Part shown: piece after piece, positions 26,238-35,667 of the stretch
Position numbering within the stretch: position 1 is the stretch's first letter
How the letters are laid out: each line of letters starts with the position of its first letter
Assembly: GCA_035549015.1 (NCBI GenBank)
Contig: DASZRW010000057.1
Coordinates: 1-64,000 of the forward strand
Reading direction: 5' to 3'
Origin: JAFDZV01 sp035549015
GTDB taxonomy: Bacteria; Bacteroidota; Ignavibacteria; OLB7
Length of the DNA stretch: 64,000 nucleotides
Program-made: the position numbers and the translations under genes
Notes under the pieces: generated by a model
The model's database searches: none
Told to the model about the DNA's origin: nothing
The model's input: the letters and a program-made list of their open reading frames with translations, nothing else

Positions 26238-26359
26238 ACGCCGGATGTTCTCCAACCGGACATTCATTGCCCCTCCGACCGTTCTTCATTGAATGGCCTC
26301 CTCCGGAGGCCCGTCGGTGGAATCGTACCCACGAGCCCGACCGTCAACGGCAATCGGGC

Positions 26360-27181
26360 TTACTGCTTCCATCGGAAGATCACGGGGATCGTGACCCAGA
26401 GCGCGAGCGGTGCGCCAAGCTGCATCGCCGGCGCGAAGCGGGTGCTCCGCGCGGCCTGCTCCGCGGCCAGTCCCAGCAAGGGATTGCGGGCACCCTCAGC
26501 CATCGCATGCGCCACCGATCCGTCACGTTCCACCAGCACGCGCACCATCACGGTATCCGGTTGAGATGCGGGCGGCACACCGTCCGGATAGAGAATGTTG
26601 GAGGCAAGCTCGCTCCTGTTGTACACCGGTTCCAATTCCACCGGCATGCCGGGACGCCTTGTTGGACGCACAATCGTGTCGGCAGCATGGTGTGCGGAGT
26701 CCAGCACGATATCGGCAAACGGAACCGGTACCTTGTGCGAACGATCCAGCATGAACCACGCCGTAACTGCCACTGCCGATGGAACGGGGTGCCCCCCCTG
26801 CTGCGCCGGCCGGAACCGCACATAGCCAAGCCCCTCGGCGAGGATGCGGCCGAAGCGCTCGTCGCTGCGAGGATCGATAACGATCGTTGTACGGCCGCGC
26901 GCATCCACCCGCACCACGGCACGCGCACGCCCCTCGGTCTGCATCGGCAACACTCCCTGCTCCGGGTGCACGAAGTAGCGAACGCTGTCGAACTCGAAGG
27001 CAGGATAGGGCATGCCCGCCGGTATCGTAACCGGTGCGTTCGTTGCAGCCCTTGGCGCGCCATGCCTGCGCGGCTGCGCCCATCCCTGCATCGCGGCACA
27101 GAGCATGACGGTGGCAATCGATAGGGAGATACGGCCGGCGACTCTCATGCGCTGCGATGTCGATTGTCGGGAAGAACTCAT
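26360..27181 (-). CDS. Secreted double TonB-C-domain protein (third of three in transcription order)
   Basis: This 273-residue protein has a signal-peptide-like start (RISLSIATVMLCAAMQGWAQ) and then two TonB C-terminal-like domains. The first, about residues 55-145, shows RAVVRVDARGRTTIVID and VRFRPAQQGGHPVPSAV. The second, about residues 185-273, shows NILYPDGVPP, VRVLVERDGSVA, FAPAMQLGAPLALWVTI and ends in VIFRWKQ. Ordinary TonB has one such domain behind a membrane anchor and a Pro-rich rod, neither of which is clear here. Its start overlaps the preceding paralogue (ATGA). Confidence 0.7.
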   Translation of the reverse strand: MSSSRQSTSQRMRVAGRISLSIATVMLCAAMQGWAQPRRHGAPRAATNAPVTIPAGMPYPAFEFDSVRYFVHPEQGVLPMQTEGRARAVVRVDARGRTTIVIDPRSDERFGRILAEGLGYVRFRPAQQGGHPVPSAVAVTAWFMLDRSHKVPVPFADIVLDSAHHAADTIVRPTRRPGMPVELEPVYNRSELASNILYPDGVPPASQPDTVMVRVLVERDGSVAHAMAEGARNPLLGLAAEQAARSTRFAPAMQLGAPLALWVTIPVIFRWKQ

Positions 27182-27981
27182 TGAGGTTTGAAGACGACGG
27201 GAACGGTGACAGGCGCCGCTACCGGCGTGCCGTTGAAGACCGCTGCAGTGAATGGGGTTTCGAGTACCGCCTCGATTGCCGCATCGTCCAGCAGCGCGGA
27301 ATCGCTGGAAGCGATCGCAACGTCATCGACAATGCCGTCGGCGCGAACATCGACGATCACGTTCACCACTCCCTCCACCTGCTTCCCACGTGCCGCTGCG
27401 GGATAGCGAATGTGAGCGGCAACCTGCGCTGTATCGAACCGGGGGGGCGCCGAGAGCCGGCCCGCAAAGGGCTTGAAGCGATCGTCCGATAGCTCCCACG
27501 CACGCCGGTCCGTACCGGGCTTCCAGCCCAGCACGGTTGCGCGCGGAACCCAGAGGGGCGTACCCTGACGCATGCGGCGCTCAAACTCAACGCGCAGGGT
27601 CACGATGCACGCAACCGGCCTGCCGTCGCGGCGGGCGGGCTGCAGTACGGTCTTCGGCAGCGCCTGCGCAGTAGCCGGAAGAAATTCCGTCCCGCCGGGC
27701 GCGCCATACACCGTGTCCACATGGCCTGTGCTGTCCAGTCGGGCATGCAGCAACAGCACCGCGTGCGCCGGCACCTCGTCCCACGGTGGAACCAGTCCGA
27801 TGGAGTGCCCAAGCCGGACAAGGTCGATCATCGGGCCGCGGTCCGATGAAGCGGCTGCAGCGGAGTCCGCCGGCCGGGAACGCAGCCCCTTCTCCTGCGC
27901 GGCGAGCGAAGCGGCCGCTGCAAGAGTCAACGCTGCACAGAGTGCAGCCGCCTGTATCTGTCTGAGGATTGGATTGGTCAT
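27178..27981 (-). CDS. Secreted double TonB-C-domain protein (second of three)
   Basis: A 267-residue paralogue of its two neighbours. The signal peptide is IQAAALCAALTLAAAASLAAQ. The first TonB-C-like unit spans about residues 65-135 (LLLHARLDSTGHVDTVYG and LQPARRDGRPVACIVTLRV). The second spans about 180-267 (AHIRYPAAARGKQVEGVVNV, VDVRADGIVDDVAIASSD, PFTAAVFNGTPV, VTVPVVFKPQ) and is close to the TonB consensus YPxxAxxxxxxGxVxVxxxVxxxG. The 4-bp overlap with the next gene suggests translational coupling. No exbB or exbD is nearby. Confidence 0.75.
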   Translation of the reverse strand: MTNPILRQIQAAALCAALTLAAAASLAAQEKGLRSRPADSAAAASSDRGPMIDLVRLGHSIGLVPPWDEVPAHAVLLLHARLDSTGHVDTVYGAPGGTEFLPATAQALPKTVLQPARRDGRPVACIVTLRVEFERRMRQGTPLWVPRATVLGWKPGTDRRAWELSDDRFKPFAGRLSAPPRFDTAQVAAHIRYPAAARGKQVEGVVNVIVDVRADGIVDDVAIASSDSALLDDAAIEAVLETPFTAAVFNGTPVAAPVTVPVVFKPQ

Positions 27982-28055
27982 ACAACAAACTTCCTACTCT
28001 CTGCGACCCTGTGCAGTAGATCTTCAACGCACGGATGCCCCGGCAGCGTGCCGCA

Positions 28056-28835
28056 TCAACGCAGCCTGAACGCGATCGGGATCTGTATCCAGGCTGCAGC
28101 AGGCTTCCCATGTGCACGCGCCGGTGAAAAGCGCGTGCCCGCAACCGCATGAACGGCAGCCTCCTCCAGTTCGCTGCCATCGCTTCCATCGATATGAAGC
28201 TCGCGGACCACGCCGCCGGAAGATACCAGGGCGCGCACGAGCACCGTTCCCTCGATCCCTCGCGCTCTGGCGGTTGCCGGATAAATGATGCGACGCTGCA
28301 ACTCCACCGAATCGTAGGCCGGATTCCGATCGGGAGTATCGGCTCCCACTGCAAGGGGAAGCTGCGGCGCATTTCCGCTGCCGTCGCTCGTCTCGTCGTA
28401 CAGCATTGCAAGCGCTATCGTCCCGCCGCCCCGAGCGCCCGCTGCTACCACGGGGGTATGTTGAAGATGAATCCATTGCACCGCGCTCACAGGTCTGCCC
28501 GCGTGAACGGCCGGCCCGAACTTCATCCCCAGAATCGCACGGGCAATCGGAGTGCGCAGGCTGAAACCACGATAGTCCGATACCCCAACCGGCCTGCCGG
28601 TGGAATCCACCGAGACCAGAATATCCAGTCCATCCGGAAGCGTTTGCTTCGCCCCCCGCAGCCGCGCGTCGATGCGGGCCGCCATGGCAGGCAGATCGAT
28701 CGCGGGGCCGTGGGTTGTTGAAGGTGCCGAGGTCTGGGCCGCGGAAGGGAGCTGTCGAGCCTGCAGGGTGAGTGTTGAGGTAACGGCAAGTAGGAGCCCG
28801 ACCGCAGCGGACCACCTGTAGCGGTTTGGTATCAT
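28056..28835 (-). CDS. Secreted double TonB-C-domain protein (first of three)
   Basis: The 259-residue first member of the array has a signal peptide (SAAVGLLLAVTSTLTLQARQ). A degenerate TonB-C unit covers about residues 50-130 (LDILVSVDSTGRPVGVSDY and GMKFGPAVHAGRPVSAVQ). A clear one covers about 170-259 (RRIIYPATARARGIEGTVLV, VRELHIDGSDGSELEEAAVH, TRFSPARAHGKPAAAWIQI, PIAFRLR). It is followed after 74 bp by the second paralogue. The three probably arose by tandem duplication and may act as periplasmic partners for TonB-dependent or other envelope machines; this is inference. Confidence 0.75.
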   Translation of the reverse strand: MIPNRYRWSAAVGLLLAVTSTLTLQARQLPSAAQTSAPSTTHGPAIDLPAMAARIDARLRGAKQTLPDGLDILVSVDSTGRPVGVSDYRGFSLRTPIARAILGMKFGPAVHAGRPVSAVQWIHLQHTPVVAAGARGGGTIALAMLYDETSDGSGNAPQLPLAVGADTPDRNPAYDSVELQRRIIYPATARARGIEGTVLVRALVSSGGVVRELHIDGSDGSELEEAAVHAVAGTRFSPARAHGKPAAAWIQIPIAFRLR

Positions 28836-28951
28836 GGATCTCCGTGTGTTCGAGACAATGGTATCTGCGCGCGGATATCGAAACCCGAGCGATTCCGCAA
28901 ATGTAGCGGATTACGACATCACTACACGGATGGCGATGTACAACGGAGTGC

Positions 28952-28989
28952 ATAAAAGAGCCGGGCCCCTCATGAGAGAGAGGCCCGGC
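28952..28989 (-). terminator. Terminator of the efflux operon
   Basis: GCCGGGCC (28960-28967) pairs with GGCCCGGC (28982-28989). On the minus strand the stem is followed by TCTTTTATG. It lies 29 bp after the stop of the RND pump gene, so it closes the tetR-tolC-MFP-RND transcript. Confidence 0.75.
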
Positions 28990-29018
28990 ATCTGTGCAGG
29001 GATCGAGTGGTCTGCCCG

Positions 29019-32000
29019 CTACCGCTCCGTTGCAACACGGGCGGATTCCGGCACAACCGGCTCCGGAAGCTGTGTGCTCTTCTTGGAGGCACGGCTGCGA
29101 TTGCGGAACCGGCTCGGGATACCGACAACGAACCGCTTGATGTTGTCGAAGGTCATGTAGACGGAGGGAACCAGCACCAGCGTCAGCAGCAGCGAGCTGC
29201 TGAGGCCGCCGATCAGCGCCCATGCCAGGCCGCTCTTCCATTCCGCACCGGAGGCGGTGGAGAGAGCAATCGGCAACATGCCGATGATCATGGTGAGCGT
29301 TGTCATCAGGATCGGGCGCAGCCGCTCGCGCCCCGCCTCCACCAGTGCATCAACCAGCGTGTACCCCTCCTCACGCAGCTTGTTGGTGAAGTCCACCAGA
29401 AGGATGGCGTTCTTCCCCACAAGACCGATCAGCATGATGAAGCCGAGCATCGAGAAGATGGTCATCGACTTCGCAGTGAGCGCGAGCGCCAGCAGCGCAC
29501 CGATGATGGCCACCGGAATCGAGAACAGAACCACGAGCGGCGTCAGGTACGAATTGTAGAGCGCCACCATGATCATGTAGACGAAGAGGATGCCGGCCAG
29601 GAAGGCCAGCCCCATGCTCGAGTTGGACTCCCGCTGGTTCTTGATGTCGCCGTCGTACGTGGACGTGACGCCCGCCGGAAGCTTCAGCTTCGCCACCTCC
29701 TTGTCGATCTGGGCGGCCAGTGTGCCGCTGGGCACTCCGGCAACCTGCGAGAAGACGATGATCGATGCATTGCGATCGCGGCGTCCAAGAGCCGTGGGGC
29801 CTGTTGTCTGCGTCACCGAGGCGAACTGCTTCAGTTGAACCGGCACACCGGCATGGTTGATGAACGTAAGGTCCGCAACGTCAGATGTGCGGGCGCGATC
29901 GAACTGATCCAGCATGATCCGGATCGTGAACTCGTTGCTCCCCTCCCGGAACTTCGCATCGTCATCGCCGGTCAGCGCCGTGCGAAGCGCCGTCCCCACC
30001 TCGCCCAGCGTCAGGCCAAGCGTGGCAAGCTTTTCGCGATCGATGTCGATGCGGGTTTCGGGCTTTCCATCCTCGGACGAAAGGCGAACGTCCGCCGTGC
30101 CGGGGATGCGGCGCATCACGTCGGCCACCTTGTTGGCGGCAACGCGAACGCTGTCCATATCGGTGCCGAGCAGCACGTACTGAATCGGTGTCTGGTTGCC
30201 CGTGCCGAAGATGCCGATCGGGTTTACGCGGATCTTCACACCCGGGATCTCGGAGACCTGGTCCTTGATGCGTGCGGCCACCTCGTCGGTGGTGAGCGTC
30301 CGCTTGTCGCGATCCACGAGCGCCACGTTGATCTCCGAAACGTTGTTCGAAGTCTGGCCGATCAGGCCTTCGTTCGATACGCCGACGTTCGCGAAGGTCT
30401 TCGAAACCTCCGGCATCGAGAGAATGAGCTGCTCCACCTGCTGCGTGATGCGATTGGTCTCCTCCAGCTTGGCTCCCGGCGGCAGCTCGATCGTTGTGGA
30501 GAATTCACCGCGATCGGTCTGCGTCATGAACTCGAAGCCGATGAACCCGCCCGCCATCAGGCTGATCGAACCCACGAAGAGAACGATGGTGGCCACGTAG
30601 ACCAGCCACCTCCGCTTCAGTGCCTTGCGAAGGAAGTTCGCGTAGCTCCGGGCGAGACTCTTGTACCGTTCCTCGAACCAGAGCCCGAAGCGGCCCATGA
30701 TGGTCTTCTTCGTGAGATGCTCCAGCCGCGTGAAGCGCGAGGCGAGAAGCGGCGTGAGCGTGAACGAGACGAAGAGGCTCATCAGTGTGCTCACGACCAC
30801 GACGATGGCAAACTCGCGCATGATGTTGCCGATGATGCCACCGGTAAGCGCCAGCGGAAGGAACACCACGACGTCCACGAGCGTGATCGCGAGTGCCGCG
30901 AAGCCGATCTCGTTTCGGCCGCGCAGCGCCGCCGTTCGGTTGTCGTCCCCGGCTTCCAGGCGCCGGTAGATATTCTCCAGCACCACGATCGAGTCGTCAA
31001 CCAGGATGCCCACCACGAGCGAGAGCGCGAGGAGCGTCATGAGGTTGAGCGAGAAGCCGAGGGCGAACATCGCGATGAATGTGGAGATCATGGACGCCGG
31101 GATCGCCACCATCACGATCACGGAGTTGCGAATGCTGTGCAGGAAGAGGAGCATCACCGCGGCCACGAGCACGATCGCGAGCATGAGATCGTGCTCCACG
31201 GCGTTCGCGGCATCAACGGTGAACACCGAACCATCCTGTGCGATGTCGAACTTCACATGGCTGGCCGTATACTCACGCTCGATCTTCGCGAACTCCGCCC
31301 GGACATCGCGAGCAACGTCCACGGCATTCGCGTCCGGCTGCTTCTGAATCAGCACGCCGATGGATGTCCTGGTGCTGAACCGGCTGAAGTTCTCCGCGTC
31401 CTTCGCACCGTCCTGAACCTCCGCCACATCCCCCAGCTTGATATCGCCGCCGGTGCGCGACTTGCCGATCACAAGGCCACGCATCTGATCGACGGAGGTA
31501 AGCTTGCCGGCCACGCGCACCACGAACTGTCCGTCCTGATCCTTCACATTGCCGGTCGGGAAATCCAGATTGGAGCTCTTCAGCGACTGCGCTACCGAAA
31601 GGATCGAGAGGCCATAGCTGTTCAGCTTGTCGGCATTCACGTTCACGCGGATCTCCCGCTCCGTTCCGCCGATCAGCGTCACCTGGCCCACTCCCCCCAC
31701 ACGTGCAAGGCGGGGCTTGATCTGGTCCTTCATCATCTGGTAGAACTCGCGATCCCCCATGGTGCTCGTAGCAGCCACACGGAGCACCGGAATCTCGTCC
31801 AGCGCGAACTTGGATACCGCCGGCGTCTTCACACCATCCGGAAGCAACTGGCCGGCCTCCCCTACCTTGCGCTGAATGTCCTGCACGGCGGCGTCCGTGT
31901 TGGTTCCCTGCTGGAACTCGATCGTCACGAAGGAGACGCCCTCACGCGAGGAGGAACGAACGGCGCTCACGTTGTCCACGCCGATCACCGCATCCTCCAC

Positions 32001-32198
32001 CAGCTTCGTCACGGACGACTCCACCTCGCTCGGCGAAGCTCCGGGATATACCGTCGAAACGGTCACCATCGGCCAGTTCATCTTCGGGAGCAACTCCGTC
32101 TTCAACTGCGTGAAGCTGAAGAGGCCGAGCACCGCAAGGGCTCCGAAGATCACGACAATGAATGTCGGCCGCTTTATTGCTAGTTCTGTCAGTGTCAT
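29019..32198 (-). CDS. RND multidrug efflux pump, inner-membrane transporter (HAE1/AcrB family)
   Basis: The 1059-residue protein has the full two-fold RND layout: a first helix (FIVVIFGALAVLGLF), a large periplasmic loop, six helices, then a second such half. Diagnostic stretches are VYPGASPSEVESSVTKLVED, the proton-relay region LSLVVGILVDDSIVVLENIY with paired Asp, NEIGFAALAITLVDVVVFLP, and MLGFIMLIGLVGKNAILLVD. It exports drugs or lipophilic compounds with proton antiport, as the trimeric engine of the tripartite pump with the adaptor and TolC encoded upstream. Confidence 0.95.
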   Translation of the reverse strand: MTLTELAIKRPTFIVVIFGALAVLGLFSFTQLKTELLPKMNWPMVTVSTVYPGASPSEVESSVTKLVEDAVIGVDNVSAVRSSSREGVSFVTIEFQQGTNTDAAVQDIQRKVGEAGQLLPDGVKTPAVSKFALDEIPVLRVAATSTMGDREFYQMMKDQIKPRLARVGGVGQVTLIGGTEREIRVNVNADKLNSYGLSILSVAQSLKSSNLDFPTGNVKDQDGQFVVRVAGKLTSVDQMRGLVIGKSRTGGDIKLGDVAEVQDGAKDAENFSRFSTRTSIGVLIQKQPDANAVDVARDVRAEFAKIEREYTASHVKFDIAQDGSVFTVDAANAVEHDLMLAIVLVAAVMLLFLHSIRNSVIVMVAIPASMISTFIAMFALGFSLNLMTLLALSLVVGILVDDSIVVLENIYRRLEAGDDNRTAALRGRNEIGFAALAITLVDVVVFLPLALTGGIIGNIMREFAIVVVVSTLMSLFVSFTLTPLLASRFTRLEHLTKKTIMGRFGLWFEERYKSLARSYANFLRKALKRRWLVYVATIVLFVGSISLMAGGFIGFEFMTQTDRGEFSTTIELPPGAKLEETNRITQQVEQLILSMPEVSKTFANVGVSNEGLIGQTSNNVSEINVALVDRDKRTLTTDEVAARIKDQVSEIPGVKIRVNPIGIFGTGNQTPIQYVLLGTDMDSVRVAANKVADVMRRIPGTADVRLSSEDGKPETRIDIDREKLATLGLTLGEVGTALRTALTGDDDAKFREGSNEFTIRIMLDQFDRARTSDVADLTFINHAGVPVQLKQFASVTQTTGPTALGRRDRNASIIVFSQVAGVPSGTLAAQIDKEVAKLKLPAGVTSTYDGDIKNQRESNSSMGLAFLAGILFVYMIMVALYNSYLTPLVVLFSIPVAIIGALLALALTAKSMTIFSMLGFIMLIGLVGKNAILLVDFTNKLREEGYTLVDALVEAGRERLRPILMTTLTMIIGMLPIALSTASGAEWKSGLAWALIGGLSSSLLLTLVLVPSVYMTFDNIKRFVVGIPSRFRNRSRASKKSTQLPEPVVPESARVATER

Positions 32199-32247
32199 TG
32201 ATCTATCTCTCTCGGGTATCGTTTTAGCTCAGCATATCTGTCGGATT

Positions 32248-32273
32248 GCGCCTCTCCCCAACGAGAGAGGCGC
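32248..32273 (-). other. Hairpin between the adaptor and pump genes
   Basis: GCGCCTCTC (32248-32256) pairs with GAGAGGCGC (32265-32273) around an 8-base loop, inside the 85-bp gap between adaptor and RND genes. No T-run follows, so it is more likely a processing or mRNA-stability element than a full terminator. Confidence 0.4.
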
Positions 32274-32283
32274 GCGGCCCGGC

Positions 32284-33348
32284 TCACTTCGCCTGGTTGT
32301 TGACCACGATCTCCACGCCGTCGCGCAGATTGTTCTGGCCGCTGATCACCACCTGCTCGCCATCCTGCAGCCCGCTGAGCACCTCCACCTTGGTGCCGGC
32401 CTCGGCGCCGACAACGATCGAGCGGAGCCTGGCCGTATGCCCCTGGATCACGAACACCTGTGCATCCTTCACACTGCCAATGATTGCCTCGCGCGGAACA
32501 ACCAGTGCGTTCCGGCTGGGCAGCGACGTGAACGACACGCGACCGAACATCCCCGCCTTCAGCGGATGCCTGGAGCTGTTCACCACGGTGATTTCCACCG
32601 GATAGGTGTGGGCCTCGTCCGCCTTGGCGCCGATCATCGTAATGTGGCCGTCGAATGTCTCGCCCGGATAGACATCGGTTGCGATCGCCACGCGGTCACC
32701 ATGCCGCAGCTTGAACACGTCCTCCTCCGGCACATTCACCTTCACCTTGAGCTGCGAGATATCCACGATGGTCGCAACGGCATTGCCCGGCATCAAGGTG
32801 GTGCCGATCTCCACCGGACGCGCGGTAAGCACGCCGGAGATCGGAGCAGTGATACGCGTGTCGCGCAACTGGCGCTGCGCCACGATCAACGCTGCCTCGG
32901 AACCCTTGAACGTCTGGCGGGCCGTCTCCACCTGGATATCTGCGATGCCTCCGTCGTTCTGATCCTTCATCCACTGATAGCGGTCCAGATCCTGCTTCGC
33001 CTTGTCGTAGTTCGCCTGTGCGTTTGCAACCGCCGCACGCTTCAGCTCATCGTCAACGCGTGCAAGCAGCGTACCGGTGCGCACGTTGTCGCCAACGCGC
33101 GGCCCAACGCTCAGCACGCGCCCCTGGGCCTCGGAAGCGACAAGCACTTCACGATTGGCGGCGATCGTTCCCACCAGCGAGAGGTCACCGGTAAGCACCT
33201 GGCGCCCGATGGGCGACGTGGTGACGGCGACCGCCTTCGGCGGCGGAACCTTGGACTTGGCGTCGCTCTTGGCCTTGTTGTTCATCAGAATGGCACCCAT
33301 TCCGGCGATGATCACGAGGGTGATCACGGCAAAGAGAACCTTCTTCAT
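32284..33348 (-). CDS. RND efflux periplasmic adaptor subunit (membrane fusion protein)
   Basis: The 354-residue adaptor begins with a membrane anchor (VLFAVITLVIIAGMGAIL) and no lipobox. It shows the split lipoyl domain (VASEAQGRVLSVGPRVGDNV and ITAPISGVLTARPVEIGT), a short alpha-hairpin (NAQANYDKAKQDLDRYQ) and the beta-barrel and membrane-proximal domains (VNVPEEDVFKLRHGDRVAI, RNALVVPREAI). It bridges the RND pump and TolC across the periplasm. It sits between the tolC-like and pump genes. Confidence 0.94.
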   Translation of the reverse strand: MKKVLFAVITLVIIAGMGAILMNNKAKSDAKSKVPPPKAVAVTTSPIGRQVLTGDLSLVGTIAANREVLVASEAQGRVLSVGPRVGDNVRTGTLLARVDDELKRAAVANAQANYDKAKQDLDRYQWMKDQNDGGIADIQVETARQTFKGSEAALIVAQRQLRDTRITAPISGVLTARPVEIGTTLMPGNAVATIVDISQLKVKVNVPEEDVFKLRHGDRVAIATDVYPGETFDGHITMIGAKADEAHTYPVEITVVNSSRHPLKAGMFGRVSFTSLPSRNALVVPREAIIGSVKDAQVFVIQGHTARLRSIVVGAEAGTKVEVLSGLQDGEQVVISGQNNLRDGVEIVVNNQAK

Positions 33349-33471
33349 GGGGTTACCTCAGGAGTCTATTGAGTTGTTTTTCAGATTGATATCGTCTCTC
33401 GTCGCGCCGTGCCGCGCGCTGCCGGCGAGCCTCGCGGAATCCGATCGGTTCCGTGCGCGCGGCGGCGCGGA

Positions 33472-34836
33472 TCACTTGCCCAGATACTGAACGTCCTTCG
33501 ATCCGTTCATCTGGAAGCGATCGCCCATCAGCTGCTCCAGTTCCGCCAGGGCCATGCTGTAGTCGTACACGGCGTTGAGCTGATTGAGCCTGGACTGCGC
33601 CAGTGCCAGATCGGCATCGCTGATCTGCAGCTGCGTCCCGGTGCCGGCCTTGTAGGCCGTCGTGGCGATCGTGTAGGCGCGCTGCGCCTCGGTGATCGTC
33701 ATGTCCGCCGTGCCGACCCGCTGCCGGGCAACGTCGATCTTGCGAAGCACGATGCCGAGCTGCGTCTTCATGGCATCCTGTGCCTGAAGCACCTTCACCT
33801 TGCTCTGCTCCCATGCAAGCCGCGCCTCCTGCATCTGCGCGTCGGTCTTGCCGCCGCTGAAGAGGTTGTAGCTCAGGTTCAGGCCCACATATGAACTCGG
33901 CTGGAAACTCAGCCCGGAGAAGTTGTCGGACTGCGACTGCAGCTGATAGGTGCCGAAGAGCGACACCGTAGGCAGATAGTCCGAGCGCTTGATCTCGATG
34001 TACTCGCGATTGACATCGGCGAGCGCCTTCAATGTCTGCACCTGGGCGTTGCTCTGCTCCAGCGTGGCGGTTGCCTCCGCAATGCCCGGCTCCACCTTCT
34101 GGCCGGCCGCCGGCCGCATCAACGAATCACTCAACGTGATATCGTGATCGGGCGTGTATCCAAGCAGCAGCTTGAGATTGTCGATCGCCTGCTGATAGCT
34201 GTCGCGAGCCTGCACCACTACCGGGCGCAGGTTCTCCACCTGCACCTGCGCGCGAAGCTGGTCGAACTCCGGACGAAGCCCCGCCTTCACCAGCTGCTGC
34301 GCGTTCTTCAGGTTCTCCTCGGAGTTGGCAAGCAATGCCTCGTTGACCCGCAGTGCCTCGCGTGCCAGCAGTGCCCCGTAGTAGGCGCGCTTCACATCGT
34401 ACACGGTCTGCACCGCATCGGCACGAAGCTGCTGTCTCGAGACCTTCGCGTAACTCTCTGCTGCGTCCGGGGCATTGAACGCGGCGCTGTTGTACACGAT
34501 CTGATTGACCGTGATATCGGCAGCAACCTGATTGTCCGAGCCGATCTTGATCGGCCGGGTAATGCCGTCGGAACCTGGGAAGTAGAAGACCTGCTTCTGG
34601 ATGTTCCGCGTGTAGCGCCCGTTGAGCGTTACACTGGGCAGAGTTCCTGAATAGGCTTCGCGCACCTGCTGGTCGGCATTGTCGATCGCCATGCGCGAGA
34701 TCGCGAGCTGGCGATTGTTACTCATCGCGGTGCTGATCGCGTCGCTCATCGAGAGCGGCGTTGCAGTCTGCGCTTCCAGGAGTGACGGGAGCGCTGCCAA
34801 CGCGACAATCGGGAGTACCAGGGCTAAGCGTGTCAT
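33472..34836 (-). CDS. TolC-family outer membrane efflux channel
   Basis: The 454-residue protein has a signal peptide (LALVLPIVALAALPSLLEAQ) and the internally repeated TolC pattern. Each half has a coiled-coil alpha-hairpin (ARDSYQQAIDNLKLLLGY; EQSKVKVLQAQDAMKTQL) and beta strands (PSVTLNGRYTRNIQKQVFYF; LPTVSLFGTYQLQSQSDNF). SSYVGLNLSYNLFSGGKTDA is the typical second-repeat start. It forms the trimeric exit duct of the pump and is cotranscribed with tetR upstream (29-bp gap) and the adaptor downstream. Confidence 0.94.
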   Translation of the reverse strand: MTRLALVLPIVALAALPSLLEAQTATPLSMSDAISTAMSNNRQLAISRMAIDNADQQVREAYSGTLPSVTLNGRYTRNIQKQVFYFPGSDGITRPIKIGSDNQVAADITVNQIVYNSAAFNAPDAAESYAKVSRQQLRADAVQTVYDVKRAYYGALLAREALRVNEALLANSEENLKNAQQLVKAGLRPEFDQLRAQVQVENLRPVVVQARDSYQQAIDNLKLLLGYTPDHDITLSDSLMRPAAGQKVEPGIAEATATLEQSNAQVQTLKALADVNREYIEIKRSDYLPTVSLFGTYQLQSQSDNFSGLSFQPSSYVGLNLSYNLFSGGKTDAQMQEARLAWEQSKVKVLQAQDAMKTQLGIVLRKIDVARQRVGTADMTITEAQRAYTIATTAYKAGTGTQLQISDADLALAQSRLNQLNAVYDYSMALAELEQLMGDRFQMNGSKDVQYLGK

Positions 34837-34865
34837 AGTCGTGTCGGGTTCTGGATAAAGGGGAT

Positions 34866-35552
34866 CTACTTGCCGATCCCCTGGAAGAAGACGGTATGAA
34901 TCAGTTTCGTGGCTGTTGCGACCTCGCGTTCGATCTCGGATGCCGGAACATCCTTGAAGAGGTCGGGAACGGAGGTCTCACCAACTCCAACGGGCCCGCA
35001 CAGCGCACCGAAGCGGCGGTAGATGCGGATGGAGAGCTGCCCGAAGAGCATGTTGAGAAGGATCATGGCGATGTCGCGGGAATCAGCGAACGTGATCGCG
35101 CGACGGCGTTTCTGTTCGGCGCTGATCCTATCGGCGACGATGGCGAGAAGTTGCGGCATCAATTGCATCAAAGGATTTCCGCCACTGAGGTGATGCGCCT
35201 CCCGCATCATCAACTGCACGCTCTCCAGGTTGTCGAAGAAGAGCCTCAACTCCTCACGGATGAACACCTCCACCTGCTCGGAGAACGAGAGGTCCGATCC
35301 GAACGTCCGTACGGCAACTCCCTTCATCATCTCGAAGGAGTCCTCCACCACACTCATGAACAATGCTTCCTTGTTCGGGAAGTAATTGTACAATGTTCCC
35401 TTGCCGAACTCCGCGAGCTCGGCCACATCATCCAACGTTGCTTCATTGAAGCCCTTGCGCGCAAACACCGTTCGCGCGGCGTCCAGTATCTCCTTGCGGC
35501 GAAGCAGGCGTTCCCGTTCGCGGCGCGGTACCATTTGAGTTTCTGTCGCCAT
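34866..35552 (-). CDS. TetR/AcrR-family repressor of the efflux operon
   Basis: The 228-residue regulator has an N-terminal HTH of the TetR type (REILDAARTVFARKGFNEAT, LAEFGKGTLYNYFPNKEALF) and a variable ligand-binding C-terminal part. It is the first gene of the tetR-tolC-MFP-RND operon, so it most likely represses its own operon until it binds a pump substrate. The upstream region has a palindrome TGACC-AGTG-GGTCA and two direct repeats that fit an operator. Confidence 0.93.
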   Translation of the reverse strand: MATETQMVPRRERERLLRRKEILDAARTVFARKGFNEATLDDVAELAEFGKGTLYNYFPNKEALFMSVVEDSFEMMKGVAVRTFGSDLSFSEQVEVFIREELRLFFDNLESVQLMMREAHHLSGGNPLMQLMPQLLAIVADRISAEQKRRRAITFADSRDIAMILLNMLFGQLSIRIYRRFGALCGPVGVGETSVPDLFKDVPASEIEREVATATKLIHTVFFQGIGK

Positions 35553-35604
35553 GGGAAGCGAAAACGAATGACTGGTCCGAATGTTTCACTCGCCGTCCAG
35601 AAAA

Positions 35605-35667
35605 TGACCAGTGGGTCACATTTCGACGGCGAGTACAAACATAAGCCGAAATGGTCACATTCCGACG
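35605..35667 (-). promoter_or_regulatory. Promoter and TetR-type operator of the efflux operon
   Basis: A perfect -7 box TATGTTTG lies at 35643-35636 on the minus strand. It is flanked by two 15-bp direct repeats differing at one base, GGTCACATTTCGACG (35614-35628) and GGTCACATTCCGACG (35653-35667). The first repeat overlaps the palindrome TGACC-AGTG-GGTCA (35605-35618), which falls just downstream of the expected transcription start. A further half-site TGACTGGTC lies at 35569-35577, close to the tetR ATG. Confidence 0.55.

Noticed and set aside
29007..32183. Very long open frame on the plus strand antisense to the RND pump gene
   Set aside because: It is a codon-phase shadow of a high-GC gene. 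Its translation is rich in His, Arg and Ala, has no domain, and the opposite strand is a perfect RND transporter.
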